This document shows, piece by piece, positions 34,874-47,109 of a DNA stretch of 64,000 nucleotides. Both the position numbers and the translations under genes were made by a program. How positions within the stretch are numbered: the first letter of the stretch is position 1; each line of letters opens with the position of its first letter. Origin of the DNA: Lycorma delicatula (Eukaryota; Arthropoda; Insecta; Hemiptera; Fulgoridae); NCBI RefSeq assembly GCF_047948215.1, contig NC_134455.1:349120491-349184490 (forward strand), written 5' to 3'. The notes beneath the pieces are model-generated. The model was not told where the DNA came from, ran no database searches, and was given only the letters and a program-made list of their open reading frames with translations.

Positions 34874-35643
34874 CAAGGTTTGATAAAAAAGTAAGTGGAA
34901 TTTTTTTTATTTCCCAGGCTGTATAAGTCCAATTGTAACAATTTTTTTTTGTGTTGGTACACTTGTCCTTAATGTATGTTTTGGTATGGCAGCGATTTTT
35001 AACTTGTGGAAAAAATTGAACAATGAATTTGCATTTAATTTTGCTTTAAGAATGGAATAAAGTGCAGCACTTCATTGTAAATGTTGAATGTTGCTTTTGG
35101 CAATTTTTCTATGCATAAAAGAAGTGTTTAAAAGTGGTACAAATGTTTCCAAGATGCGTCCTGAATGACCCAGCACATCAACTGTTGATAATTGCTAAAT
35201 CACCATTAGAGAGTCAATAAGGATTAATACCGGGAAGTTCTACAGTTTGCTTGAAGCAATCCGAAGAAAATGCCCAGATCTGTGACTAAACAAATCTTGC
35301 ACCTGGTAACATTTCACTGCTTGTTCATGAATTTTTTGCCAAAAACAATCTCCATTATGATGCCTCACCCTCTGTATTCCCTGGAAATGTGACCTCTTCC
35401 AATTCCCCAAGCTGAAAAGAATTATGAAAGTTGACATTTTGCCAACACGAAGAGATCAGACAGAATTGCTGAAGAAACTACACACCACAGTGGAAATTGC
35501 ATTCTAGGAAAGCCCTGCCACAAATGTATTATATCTAAAAAGGAGTACTTTGAAAAGTGATAAAATCCATATTGATGAAAACCCATCCATAATAAATGAT
35601 TTTTGAGAAAACTAAAATCCACTTATTTTCTGATCAAACCTCA
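34874..35643 (+). mobile_element. SETMAR-type mariner, internally deleted, with both ends
   Basis: The terminal repeat AGGTTTGATAAAAAAGTAAG at the left matches the reverse complement of the right end, AGGTTTGATCAGAAAATAAG. TA flanks both sides (34872-34873 and 35644-35645). At 770 bp it is shorter than the usual roughly 1.3 kb. Coding relics in different frames include an N-terminal FCFKNGIKCS block near 35039, MHKRSV.KWYKCFQDAS near 35113, and a C-terminal CHKCIISKKEYFEK near 35517-35560, equal to the family's 'WHKCI.SEGDYFEG'. The central catalytic part is deleted. Confidence 0.85.
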
Positions 35644-38600
35644 TATTTTGTACTTTTGTTAAAAAAAATAAAAAAAAGTAAATGAAACTAAAAAAAAGGA
35701 GAATATAACATAAAAGCATTTTACATATATATTAAAGCTATTTAAAAAATGACACGATATTAGAATATTTCCTTTATCATTTACAAATAAAGTTTTAACT
35801 TTATTATATCAAATCTATATGGCACAGAATACTACTTTAAAATAAAAAAAAAGATTAAATTATTTAAATTCATACTTGCTCAAATTTAATTGAAAATCAA
35901 AAACATTCATAAATGTATTTAGGAACTGATTGCACCAAAACAATTTGAGATTCTTATTTCCTTGTGCCATTGCCAAGGCCTTATTGCCTTGTGTCTTATA
36001 TCATAATTTTTATTATATATTTTTATTTTATATATAATTTAATCCTCTAATCATGCATCATGGATTAAACCGTTTGTTAATTGGTAAAAACCACAATAAC
36101 TTCTTAAACTTTTAAGTGAGGTTAGAAATTCATCAAATGTTTCTCCTTCATTTTTCAACATATAAAAAGGGTTAAGTTTCATTTCTAATAGGTTTGCAAT
36201 ATCTTTCAAAAATTATTTTATTTATATATATTTTTTTCTGCTGTTGTAAGGACAAACGTGTACTTAAGAGAAACTTAACGTGTAACTTCTAGAGCTTCTT
36301 CAATCATATTATGGAAACAGCTACTTCAGTTTCAGAATCTTCTATTCTGATGCACCTGATGTTTTAAAATGTATTTCAAATCTCTGCTTCCATTTTTTAA
36401 AGTTTGTAAAGGTGATGGTTGTTTCAGTGTGTCAATTTGCCGCCTCATGCTAGGGAATGCTACTCGATACATATATAATTATATTTTATTACAAAACTTC
36501 CTGCTATCATATTTTATAGTTTGGATACCATTGCTGTCATGATCATTTGTTTATTACAAGTTTTAGAACATTAAAAGTGGCTCAAGAGGGTAGAGGAAAC
36601 AACAGGAGAATCAGAGGCAAACACAGAGGAAGATAAGAAAAATGATGACTGACAGATGGCAGAAGATTAAAACCTCAAAGGAAAAATAAAGTTTGTATAC
36701 ACAATCCAGAGATGGCCAATTAAAAAAAAAACTTACCCAAATTATATTTGAGCATCAAAATTTTCAATTTTGAATAAACTTTTTTTTTTGATTTTAGGAG
36801 CTTCCTTACTCTGTAGATTCCTAACAAAAAAATTAATTTAAAAGGAATTAAAAAAAAAAAAATAGAATTATAGCATTTACAAGAATTATGAAAAAAAAAA
36901 TACTTCTCATTTTGGGTACGGAATAATATAATCAGGTTTCAAAGCTACTTTAATTTTAATAGGTCTTAAGTGATGAAGAAATATACAGAAATTTTTTTTG
37001 TAATAAAAATTAAAAGAGAGCCAAACATAGAATATATATATATTTTTTAGAGGTTGAGAATAAATTTTAAGAAAACTTTTCTCTATATCTAACAGCCCCT
37101 TCAATAAAGGCTAAAATAATAAAAAGAAAATTTTCAAAAATACTTTTCAGCATTTTTCCGCAATTTTAAAAAATTCTAGACATTTCTTGATAGCTCTAAA
37201 TATGAAGTATAAACTGTCAAAAATTTTCTGAAAAATATTTAAATCAAAGGAAATAAAGCAAAAGAAAAAAAAATTTGGATTATTTATATATGCATTTAAG
37301 TAACAAATTTGCTTTAATAAAGTTTTCTCTAAAATGCCTCAAAAGAAAATCAAAATTGATTTTTTTGTAGTTCTCCCACCACCTTAATAAATTTTGAAAA
37401 AAATATATGCCCCACATAAAATATTTCAGCCAAATTTGAAAAAAATCGGTTCAGTCAATCCTGAGTTATAAGTTACGGCTAAAAGCAGAGCAATTCGCAA
37501 ACATTGTTTTTTTTGGTCTAGATGAACTAGATGCACCCTAAAACATAAAGATTTGCAGAAAATCATATAATCCATTTTTGACATGGTCACCATACTATAC
37601 CCTTTATTACAGCTATATTCACTGGGAATATAAACTAGAAGTATTACAAAAAGATTGAAGTAATCTATTATTTTCTTATTCTTCAGATCACAGCAAACCT
37701 GATATGTGCTGCAATTTTATGGAACATTCAACAACTGTAATAACGTTATTTTTGCATATAAAAAGGGCAGGAGGAAAAATGTCAAATTAGTACATGAACA
37801 AGCACATGCTTAAAGTAAGTGCAACAACAGATGGACCACTGACATACTAAGAAGTAATTTAGTGTCAACAGAAAGATATCTCAAGTAGCATGTTTCCAAA
37901 CTCTGTCACTTATGTTTATAACTCTGTCGAACACTTATTGTTTATATCTGTGGTTCAATGTTGTCGTCTCTCCCCATCAGAAACTGGCTACAGTATACAA
38001 AATTCCATTAGGGCATTCAGAAATACAAACATGACATATTGTAGTCCACCACAATTTCATCTTATAATATTTTTTTTTTGTTTTATATATTTATAGACTG
38101 TACATGTTGAACTGACACACGTCCATGTAAAAGCACAGTTGAAAATAAAGCATATACCAATATCCTATTATTTTATCAAGAACTCAAAAGGCCTACAGAT
38201 TTTTTCAATGTAAAATACAAGTCATCATATATACTTCTACAGATGTTTATATTTATTTATAATTCATCTTAAAAGTTCATTATTATCATTTATTTCTTAT
38301 GACAGATTATTGCTACCAATGTAGTAAATAAAAATAAAGATAAAAAATCCATCACTTTTATCAATATAAAATAACTGTATTTTGAATTCTATCGTGTTCG
38401 TTTTATTTTATGTAGTGTATTTAAATTTTGTACATTCTTATATTAACTTATCGTCTACCATCCATTTAGACCTAAGGTGTTATGCAACAACAGAAATCAA
38501 ATAAATAAATGAAATTATGCATGATGCATAAGCAAGACTGGAATATGGTTGTGGGAGGTGAAGAATGGTACATCAACACCACATCTCTCTATACCATTTT

Positions 38601-39284
38601 GGCTTATACGAGATTACTTATAATTTATTTTGTAACTGTTTCTTTCAATACTTATCTAATTATACTATAGCACAATTTTTACAAATTAAAAAAAAACAAA
38701 CTGGTAATCATTTTAAAAAATGGAACACAAAAATGTTAACGGGGAGACATTTATTGAAGCGATTCATGATTGAATAAAAAAAAATCTCTTCATCCAATAA
38801 AATTTGTGGCTATAAAACACTCTATTTTAGTGTCTATTAATCAGTAATCAAATTTACCCATAAATTTACTACTTCTCTTCATATATTCTGTGACAATACC
38901 CAAAGAAATAGTTTCTGCTAGTTCCAACATGTTTTAGCTACTCAAAAACACTTGTAAATACATAAATAGAACAGTAATCACAAAAAACAGGAATAAACAA
39001 TAGATTGACAAATTCAGTACAGGAACTATGAAAGAATTGAATGTTCACAGAAAAATAGAAGGTGTTTTGACATCAGAAATCCTATATTAACCACTACTAC
39101 AGACCTAGATCTGGAGGAAATCCCTTAATAAGCTGATGGGTTAGAAAATAAAATTACACCTGCATTAAAAGTCTAAAACCTTTCTAAGAGAACAGGATGA
39201 ACAAATTAAACAAAAAATAACAGAATGATTATGCAAGCATCAGCTCTGTCGTCATAAATCTATCTATGTCTTACCACAGTATCT

Positions 39285-39601
39285 TCTTTTTTTTTCCCCT
39301 GTTTAGCCTCCGGTAACTACCGTTTTAGATAATACTTCAGAGGATGAATGAGGATGATGTGAATGAAGTGAGTCTTGTACATTCTCAGTTCGACCATACC
39401 CGAGATGTGTAGTTAATTGAAACTCAACCACCAAAGAACACCAGTATTCACGATCTAGTATTCAAGTCTGTGTAAAAATAGCTGGCTTTAATAGGACTTG
39501 AACGCTGGAACTCTCGACTTCCAAATCAGCTGATTTGGGAAGAAATCCACCCAAATCAGCTGATTTGGGTGGCGTTCACCACTAGACCAACCCGGTGGGT
39601 C
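39285..39601 (-). mobile_element. tRNA-derived SINE, copy 2, with 12-bp target duplication
   Basis: On the minus strand the element starts with ACCCACCGGGTTGGTCTAGT at 39600 (A-box) and has a B-box-like GTTCAAGTC near 39499. It ends in GGCTAAACAGGGG plus an A-rich tail near 39285. ACCACAGTATCT occurs perfectly on both sides (39273-39284 and 39602-39613), a target-site duplication. Compared with copy 1 it has an extra tandem 30-bp piece between the boxes, so CAAATCAGCTGATTTG occurs twice, the second within a perfect 26-bp palindrome (39547-39572). Confidence 0.93.
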
Positions 39602-40349
39602 ACCACAGTATCTAAATTATATTTTGTTTACCATGAGCTATTTACTTTTATAAAAAATAATGGGAAAAAAAAAAGTGTTCTGCCAACATAGATACAAAAT
39701 GGATTTTTATACAAAAAGATACCGTTAACCATAATATTTTAAATGGCATGAAATTTGTAATATGTAAAAATTCAATATTTCTGTAATGGTGAATGTAATG
39801 ATTAACAAATATAGTGAGAGTTGAATAAAGAAGTTAATTAATAAAATTTAAAATATCTTTTTTTTCAACCTGGATAAAAGTTACACAAGTTAATCACATT
39901 TTTTTTATATTTTATATCAATAATCAATATCTGATTTTAATACAATCTATTTCCTACTTAATTTTTTTAATAAGTTTAAAAAAAATTTACTAAGAAATAT
40001 TGTTAATATTTATCCTCAGCTAATAATTAACTTAATAAAGCAGCAAGTATGTTTCAAAGTTGTTGAAAACTACTACATAAATTTCTCTAAAACTAAAAAT
40101 AAAACAGGGATAAAATCTACTTTCACAATATTTTTATGTAATATAGCAAATTTCATTAGCAAAAGCTAATGCTGTATGGGTTTAATATTTCACAGGCCCA
40201 GTCCAAATACAAAAATCTAAAGCTTTAATGTGGGCAGTGTATTATATAACAATACCATATTAATGTAATACTATACTAATCTATAATACTTCATATTACA
40301 GAATTTTGTTGATATTTTGGTAACAATTAATATCGTGTAAATAATTATG

Positions 40350-40518
40350 TCAAAGTTCATTTAATGATGTTTCTGCTGTTGATGATACTGAATTTGATGC
40401 AATAATAACTGAAACTGTATCGCTGATTGTCGCCACTTTTGTTCCACATTTACCTTTGATTTTCAGTGTAGCTGCTTTTGATCGTTGCACTGCTCGTTCA
40501 GTTTTTTGACTAAGAAAT
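40350..40518 (-). CDS. RING-CH membrane E3 ligase, terminal coding exon
   Basis: Encodes the C-terminal tail FLSQKTERAVQRSKAATLKI, then KGKCGTKVATISDTVSVIIA and SNSVSSTAETSLNEL, with a TGA stop at 40350-40352. The first base A completes an arginine codon with CG from the exon ending at 44133, an exact phase fit. The acceptor is GTATGACAG. The tail is basic then serine/threonine-rich and probably cytosolic. A Jockey-type LINE begins about 14 nt beyond the acceptor, so this exon keeps only a short native stretch of upstream intron. Confidence 0.85.
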
Positions 40519-40545
40519 CTGTCATACAAGCAAATAGATGAATAT

Positions 40546-42207
40546 ATAATATATGAATATAATATATATAATATAATATATATGGAACGGAACGGAATGC
40601 AAGAATGGTGGGAGTTTCAATATTTCTCCCTACAGATCGCAGAGCCTGGACAATGTCCCTTAATGCTGCATCTTTCTGTTATCGGGCGGATTTCATTGAT
40701 TATTTAGTGTCTGTTATAAATTTTAAGTTTTATTTGTGGACGGATTTGGTAATTTGCATTCCTATCCGTATGGACCAGCGTGAAATTTATTTACTGGTTC
40801 TGACAGTGAGAGACTAAGCTTTTGAGCCTAGTAATCCTGGCGTGATTCCCCTTCAGTCCATCTGCTGAAGTCCTTTCGGTACCAGCACCTATGGGCAGGA
40901 GTGCCCCTAATGGAGCCCTAGTTATTTGAAGGGAGAAATGTGCCCCGTTCTCCGGAGGGAGTCGCATATGCTGACTAAATGAGATTGTGGTCTCCACGTG
41001 GGACGGTGTGGGGTGTTGTTTAGATTTTTATAGTTTTAACAAAATTTAATTGCGAAAACGGTTACTTTCACGGCCAGAATTTTCATGCGGTTTCCATCTA
41101 TAGGTTATGCGAAATAGAGGCTCCTAAGCCTGGTTTGTCATTTTTTGACTCTCGTACCGCCTCTTCACGGTGGTTCGTTTAATACATGAGGCCAGTATTA
41201 TACTCTGTGAAGTACGGTCCTCTCGGCAGATGTCCCAGAGATGGCCGAGTTCGGACACGGCCACTCTCCCAAACAGTCTGCGTGCCTGCGCCACCCTCAC
41301 CTCAGATACGGTGTGCAGTCCCGCATCGTAGCGAAGAGTGACGTTTCTGATGAACCACGGTGCTCCAAATATCATCAGCAACGCTATGTTTTGGATGGCT
41401 TCTAATTTCTTTTGCAGCATGGAGTTCAATAAAGCTCCCCATGCCAGGTAAGCATATGTTAGAATCGGCAGGACGTATAGCCGAAAAATGAGCAATTTGG
41501 TCGCCAGTGGATATGGGCTAGCACTATTCAGTACTGGGTACAGTGAGGACCTGACGGCCTTTGCCCTTTGGGTCACACATTTAACATGTTCTCCTAAGGT
41601 AAGCCATTTATCCAGGACTACTCCCAGGTACTTGACTGTTTTCCCAAAGGGGATTTTCTCTCCTGAGATTTCCAGCTGCCTGGCTGGAGCACGTGTCTTG
41701 TATGTGAACATCACTGCCACCAATTTTTCACCATTGATCTTGATTCTCCACATATCGAGCCACGGCTCTACTAGATCCAATTGCCGTTGAAGTCTCTTGA
41801 TCGCGTTATCTACACTTCTGGATTCACAATAATATGGCGTGTCATCTGCGTATAGGGCTGTTTTGACTCCTCCCGACAGCGGCATATCGTTGATGCAGAC
41901 TGTGTACAAGAACGGCGAAAGCACTGCTCCTTGGGGGACTCCAGCGGCTACATCTCTGGTGGAGGAGATTGTTCCCCCTACTCGTACAACAAATTGTCGG
42001 TCTAGTAAATAAGACCTTATCAATTTGACATAGCGACAGGGAATCGTCATATGTGTGAGTTTATACAGCAAGCCGCTATGCCGAACTTTGTCAAAGGCTT
42101 TAGCCACATCTAGAAAAATGGTTGCAGTTACTGCTTTTCTATTTAGGCCTCCGACAAGACTGTCGATTATTTTAACCAGTTGGAGGGTCGTCGAGTGGCT
42201 AATATAT
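40546..42207 (-). mobile_element. Jockey-type LINE, 5'-truncated, with target duplication
   Basis: An open frame of about 355 codons runs from about 42195 to the stop at 41124 without interruption. Blocks: STTLQLVKIID, FLDVAKAFDKVRH, GVPQGAVLSPFLY, catalytic YADD at 41841-41852 (reading YADDTPYYC), the thumb block KYLGVVLDKWLTLGEHV, and LTYAYLAWG. The 5' end is truncated inside the RT palm. The 3' UTR at about 40600-41120 is GC-richer than its surroundings, and the tail is an AT-rich simple repeat instead of poly(A). ATAGATGAATAT at 40534-40545 recurs at 42208-42219, a 12-bp target duplication. It is the most intact transposon in the window and lies in sense orientation inside the last intron of the E3 ligase gene. 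Confidence 0.92.
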
Positions 42208-42283
42208 ATAGATGAATATGTAATTAGCAAACTACTTTCTTTTCTATTATGAACTCTGTATGTTAATTAATTTGGTGTGATTT

Positions 42284-43271
42284 AATAAGTCAGTCAAATA
42301 TAATCCCGATTTTTGTTTTTAACATTTATTAGGACCGAATAAAAATATAAAAAATTTAAGACTTTTCCATGCAGTCTCCCTTATGTTCTACATATTTTTC
42401 CCAGCATGCAGAAAGCTTGTATTCCTTTCTTCATAATACGTCATATCATGAGCAATTGTGCATAAACTCCTCTATTTCTTGTCACTCGGGGAATTGATGT
42501 CTTCTGAGTACCTCTTTCAATGGGCCAAACCAAAAAGAAATCACAGGGGAATAATTCTAGAATGTGCAGTGGGTGTTTAACAAATGCCTATTCCCTGTCA
42601 TTGTAGTGAAGGAAAATAACAACTGTGATCTGCTGACGGCACCTTTTGTTCCTGTAGGTGGCTTTCATTTTGTCCAATTTTGACTGTAGTACACAGCATT
42701 CACAATACGATGTTTGTACAGAAAATCAACAACCGATATGCATTTCCAGACTTTTGATGATGTAACACAAGGTGTTTTGTGATATGTAATTGACACTTTC
42801 ATGCCTGATACCCACTTCTGAAGCAATTTCATCAATTGTAAGGTGCTGTACATCTTCAATGGAATCATCTATCACATTGTCAAACAATTATTGTGACCTC
42901 ATTTTCTGCAACTTCATGACCTTTAAATCCACTGGCCCGTTGTAGATTTCAAATTTTGGCCCTGTCATGAAAAAGTCATACAGGGAGTATGATATTTTAA
43001 CTGCACATGCCGTCAAAATAATCAACAAATTTTCTAGTCAAAACTTTTTAAAGTTTGATGTCCACATTTGTAAGAAACTTCATGATGATAGGTTGCATAA
43101 CTGACAATGGAAGCTACCGCTCCATGATGCTATTAGCCAGAGATGTAAATTCTGAGATGGCTGGAGGGTCCTTCCCTCCAACTCTATTGTCAATACCTCT
43201 CTGCATCATCCTACTTATGTTCACACATGAGCTGTGAAGACAAAAGTCGGGTTTATATTTGAGTGATCCTC
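42284..43271 (-). mobile_element. Mariner-like element with both terminal repeats
   Basis: The left end CAGTCAAATATAATCCCGAT (42291) and the right end, reverse complement of CACTCAAATATAAACCCGAC (43265), are matching terminal repeats. The same end occurs at 50590-50640 in another copy. On the minus strand the 3' part encodes a diverged 'CMLGKICRT' like the 'WEKCI...GDYVEK' C-terminus. The remaining transposase is badly broken (for example 42665-42868). It is a distinct subfamily from the elements at 4711 and 16264. Confidence 0.8.
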
Positions 43272-44132
43272 GTAACACATAAAATTATTCAAATTACTTC
43301 TAGATTTCCCAACAAAAAAAATGTTATATTATGTTAGGATATGCAATACCAATTGTTTGTATAGAAGATCCAATATATCTAAGCTGCCTAAAGAATTTTA
43401 ATCTTTCTAGAGATGTAGGAATATATTTTTATATAAAAAAACTCTGCTTTTTAGAGAATATACTAATATCTATCATATGTATGTAGTTTATTAATTTTTC
43501 TTCTTTAAAGATTACTTATTCTTTAAAGATTAACTCTGCACGTTTCTGTACAGCACTGCAATGTGTTAACCATTTTATAACTAATAAAATATTTAATAAT
43601 TAATGTTATGAATGAACAGGACTTTATGTAGTTCAAAGTTCTCATTTAAACAGTTATAGGTGTTGCCATGAAATTTGATGCTTACTAGTGAGCCGACAAA
43701 ACCTGCTCCATGACATTCTAGTATTCTTCTATCATGTATATGAGGAATGAGAACTTCAATTTTGCAAGTGTATTCTTATAAAAAAATGAATTTTCAATTA
43801 CTTGCTTTACGCTTGGTAAGGTATGAATAATAATGAATTATAAGTAGTTTTCCAATTTCACAATCTGGACCAATTGCGATCAGAAAGTAAAAATAAGATA
43901 TCCTCAAGTTTTTACTGTTATTAAATTAAATCTAATTTCAAACACTCATCAGCAAAGGTATAGGCATGCTGAGTACAAGCAGTATATGGAAGCAAAATTA
44001 TCTGCTAATGTAAAATCTTTTCAATTTTTCACCTAATTAGTATTCATTCTGTACTAAGGCTGCAGCAAACAACTTTTCACCTGAACAATTAACAAAATAA
44101 AATATATTTCTTAAAAATGATTTATGTCTTAC

Positions 44133-44377
44133 CGAACACAGACGTACTGAATCAGAAGTGCAGAACTAGCAGCTAGAGTACGTATACCAGGATCTAGGAA
44201 CATTTGTATTACGAGCCATGCACCGCCGGCTGAAATACACATGCATGACACAATAATAATTGTGTGCATCCAGTGTTTACATGAGAATCCTGCAGACCAG
44301 TCTAATTTCCTATATAATTCCAGATCATATTGAGTATTACAAACTGAACAGCAAAGTGGGTTGTTTGAATTGCAACA
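44133..44377 (-). CDS. RING-CH membrane E3 ligase, exon with last RING cysteines and membrane segment
   Basis: Encodes 81 residues plus two bases. It begins CCNSNNPLCCSVCNTQYDLE, which supplies the last CxxC pair (C-S-V-C) of the C4HC3 RING-CH finger. A hydrophobic segment HTIIIVSCMCISAGGAWLVI follows and probably crosses the membrane; ALLIQYVCV near the end may be a second. The acceptor is CCTTACAG and the donor is CG|GTAAGAC. Phase 0 in and 2 out fits both neighbours. MARCH-type ligases are membrane enzymes that ubiquitinate membrane proteins in the endosomal or secretory system. I cannot assign this one to a named MARCH subfamily. Confidence 0.93.
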
Positions 44378-45039
44378 CTGTAAGGCAAAATAAAAGGTTT
44401 AGTTAAACAAACAAAATTTGTCAAAACAAGTAGTATTAAATCAAAAGAATTTTGGTTTATAAAAAAAATCAAAAATAAATTTTTCTGATTAAAATTTCAA
44501 TTTTTACAATATTTGAAGCAGTAGATTAAACATAATCTTATCTAAAAAAAAATTACAAATAAATTTTTTAATTTTATTGAACCTTTTCCATCCAGAGGAA
44601 ACAGATTTTTTTTATTAAATCATTAATATTTAAGTTTAAATGTTAATGTAATCAGATAAGCGAACAGTCAAGAAATTTAATTAAGATAAATTTTATTTGA
44701 GAAACAAATAAAAATATAATTTGCAACAATAAAGAAATAACTTGAATTTGTAAAATAACAGAATGAAACCATACTAATGTGGATGCAACGAAACAAAAAT
44801 CTATAGCAGTTATTCTTTCCAGAAGTTTAGTGGGGTTAAACAGATGTTTGAATTTTTCTAACAATATGAGATGTAAATAAAAAGTCTATCACTATGTTTT
44901 TTCTTTAAAATATTTGAATGCAAGTGGTAAAACTATATAGGGTGCAGTACTACTACTCAATGCGCATGTATTTTTTTTAATCTCATAGAGCCTGTACCAG
45001 TTGTTCAGCCATTTTTATTTTATGTATAATTATGGAACA

Positions 45040-46640
45040 CTTGAACAGTGTTACTGCATTAAGTTTTGCAAAAACTTGACGATACCCACATCAAAAAAAT
45101 TTGTAAATTAACTAAGCTTTTTGAAATGAAGCTATAAAAATTAAAGTGGTATTACACTTTTTAAAATGACCAAACTTCAGTTGAGAGTGGCCAGGATATC
45201 AGTATACCATGAATAGACAAAAATCCATACATCATTAACATGTGCAGCTTGATAATGGAAAAACATCATTTGACCATCTGAGAGATTGTAAATGACTTTT
45301 GGATTAGCAATGGTTCTATACACATGATTTTAACAATGATTTGGGAACACATAAACTGGGTGCAAAATTTATGCCAGAGCTTCTTTTGCTTGAACAGAAA
45401 GAAATCCATTTTGATATGTACATCCTGGAGTGGATCAACAGTATTCCAAACTTTCTTCAGATCATGATAACTGATGTTGAATGTATAGTATGACCCAGAA
45501 ACCAAAGCTTAGTCATCTCAATAGAAGTCACTACCATCACCATTAAAGCTAAAGAAAGTCAGACAAAGACGAGCAAGGTGAAAATCATGCTGATTTTTTA
45601 CTACCACGGGGAGCTGTGCATCATGAATAAGCAGCAAAAGGCTAAAGTATCAACCAACAGTACTATCAGTTCAGGCAAGAGACTAAATCTTTGGAGATCA
45701 TCACAAGTGGTGGTTCAGCTCTCCATTTGTCACACCTAATCCAGAATTTCTTGATTTGACATGGAAATCCTCAGGTTCACCAGGCTCTGCTTACTTAGCA
45801 GATATAGGTGCTTGCAATTTCTTGTTGTTCTATAGCTGGAGATGCACAGAAAGATTCCCAGTTTGACAAACTAAACAGCCAGCCATTCCTAAAGTCAACT
45901 ATGAAAAATACTTCCATTTATGGAAGGACCAATGTTTAAAGTGTGTGAAGTCACAAGGGAGATGACATTACTGCAACAAGTTCTGCCAAAAGCTTAGTGA
46001 TACTGGGAGGAAAACAATTCAACAGGATATCATATGATATCCTGTTCAGCTGTCTACACAGAATATGTTGGAATGGACAAACAGTAATCTTCCTTACTGT
46101 GAAAACTAGTGATAGATTTTGGGTAAAGAGGTATGCCAGAAATTAAAAAAGTTCAGTCTCAGTACAGTAGAAGTCATAATCATGCCACAGTGCAAAGAAA
46201 GGAGGACAGGTGACTAGCAAAATGAAGGTGAAGGTGATTGTGACCACTTTTTATTTTTACTATAGTGAAGAGGAGTTTGTGTATCATGAATATACCAGAA
46301 GGTTAAACTGCAATGTTTCTGTGATGCAGTTTAGCACAAGATATCAGAACTGTGAGAATCAGTGGCAGTTGAATCTCGATAACACACTAGACTAGTGTCA
46401 CATCTAATCCCGATTTTTGTCAAGCATGGAATCCTGCAGGTTCACAAGACATGGTACCTTATGATCTCAAATTATTTTCCAAGCTGAATATGCCATTGAA
46501 AGGGTCCTGACTTGTCAAATGCTGCCAGTATCCTTTCAAAAGAACTACAGAAACTTTTTCAGGCAAACAGAAAGACCTCTGTATTAAATTCGCAATCCCA
46601 AGAGGACTATTTTAAAGGAGACTAAGATTGGAAGTCACTA
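45040..46640 (+). mobile_element. SETMAR-type mariner relics, probably two fused copies
   Basis: Frames near 45450-45640 give a diverged 'WxYxYDxxxKxQSSQW' block, then AVHHE, SINQQYYQ. A second, similar block appears at 46222-46300 (VKVIVTTFYFYYSEEEFVYHEY), followed near 46455-46510 by PYDLKLFSKLNMPLKGS, and ends near 46570-46630 with LCIKFAIPRGLF. The 'YDxxxFSKLNMPLKG' block is the family's 'APCDFFLFPKLKRPMKG'. The repeated middle region suggests two overlapping or nested copies. A 26-bp perfect palindrome at 46021-46046 lies between them. Confidence 0.7.
46021..46046. repeat. Perfect 26-bp palindrome
   Basis: AACAGGATATCAT followed directly by its reverse complement ATGATATCCTGTT, with no spacer. 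Confidence 0.9.
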
Positions 46641-47109
46641 GGTAAGCTACTTTTTTTTTCATTGCCTGTGGTCAAATACTTTTTGAACAAATTTTGTATT
46701 TAAAAACAAAAATAAGAATTCATTATAACTTAATTCAAAGTGAAATTACTGTAGGAATACATATTATTTTATAATGGAGGAATGTTTCAATTATTGATTT
46801 ATTTATGCATCAACAACATACTATGCCCAACAGCAGTTACTGATGGATGATGATGAATTTTATAAAACGTAAAAAATTCTATGCTGACTTGGGCTTAAAC
46901 ACTGAGAACCTCAGGATAAAAGGCAGACTCTAACACTCTACCAAGGAGATTATCATATGTTGATAGTAAGAATACCTTCAAATGAATGTATAAAAAAATT
47001 CAAACAAGTAGATTGAAGGAATTTTAACATTATATACAAACAATAACTGAAATGTAATTCCCAGTTGCCCACTAACTCACAAATGAAAAGAGACAGTCAA
47101 ATGAAACAA

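Larger units (their letters stand above)
33255..40349. other. Intergenic region between convergent genes
   Basis: Lies between the gamma-COP 3' end and the stop of the minus-strand RING-CH gene; part of it must be that gene's 3' UTR. It holds an AT microsatellite, a mariner, and a SINE. The stretch 35650-39280 is AT-rich, with low-complexity A-runs and a noncoding repeat-like section at 36700-37600. No supported gene was seen; the short open stretches lack any domain signal. Confidence 0.75.
40519..44132 (-). other. Last intron of the RING-CH gene (3.6 kb)
   Basis: Donor CG|GTAAGAC at 44132 and acceptor GTATGACAG at 40519. About 2.65 kb of it is the Jockey-type LINE plus a mariner (42284-43271), both transcribed from the gene's own strand. 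The stretch 43272-44132 is AT-rich with nothing recognised. Confidence 0.8.

Noticed and set aside
40605..40997. Open frames on both strands at 40605-40997
   Set aside because: They fall in the 3' UTR of the Jockey element; GC-rich element sequence explains the open length.
41488..41790. A 100-codon plus-strand open frame
   Set aside because: Antisense shadow of the Jockey reverse transcriptase.
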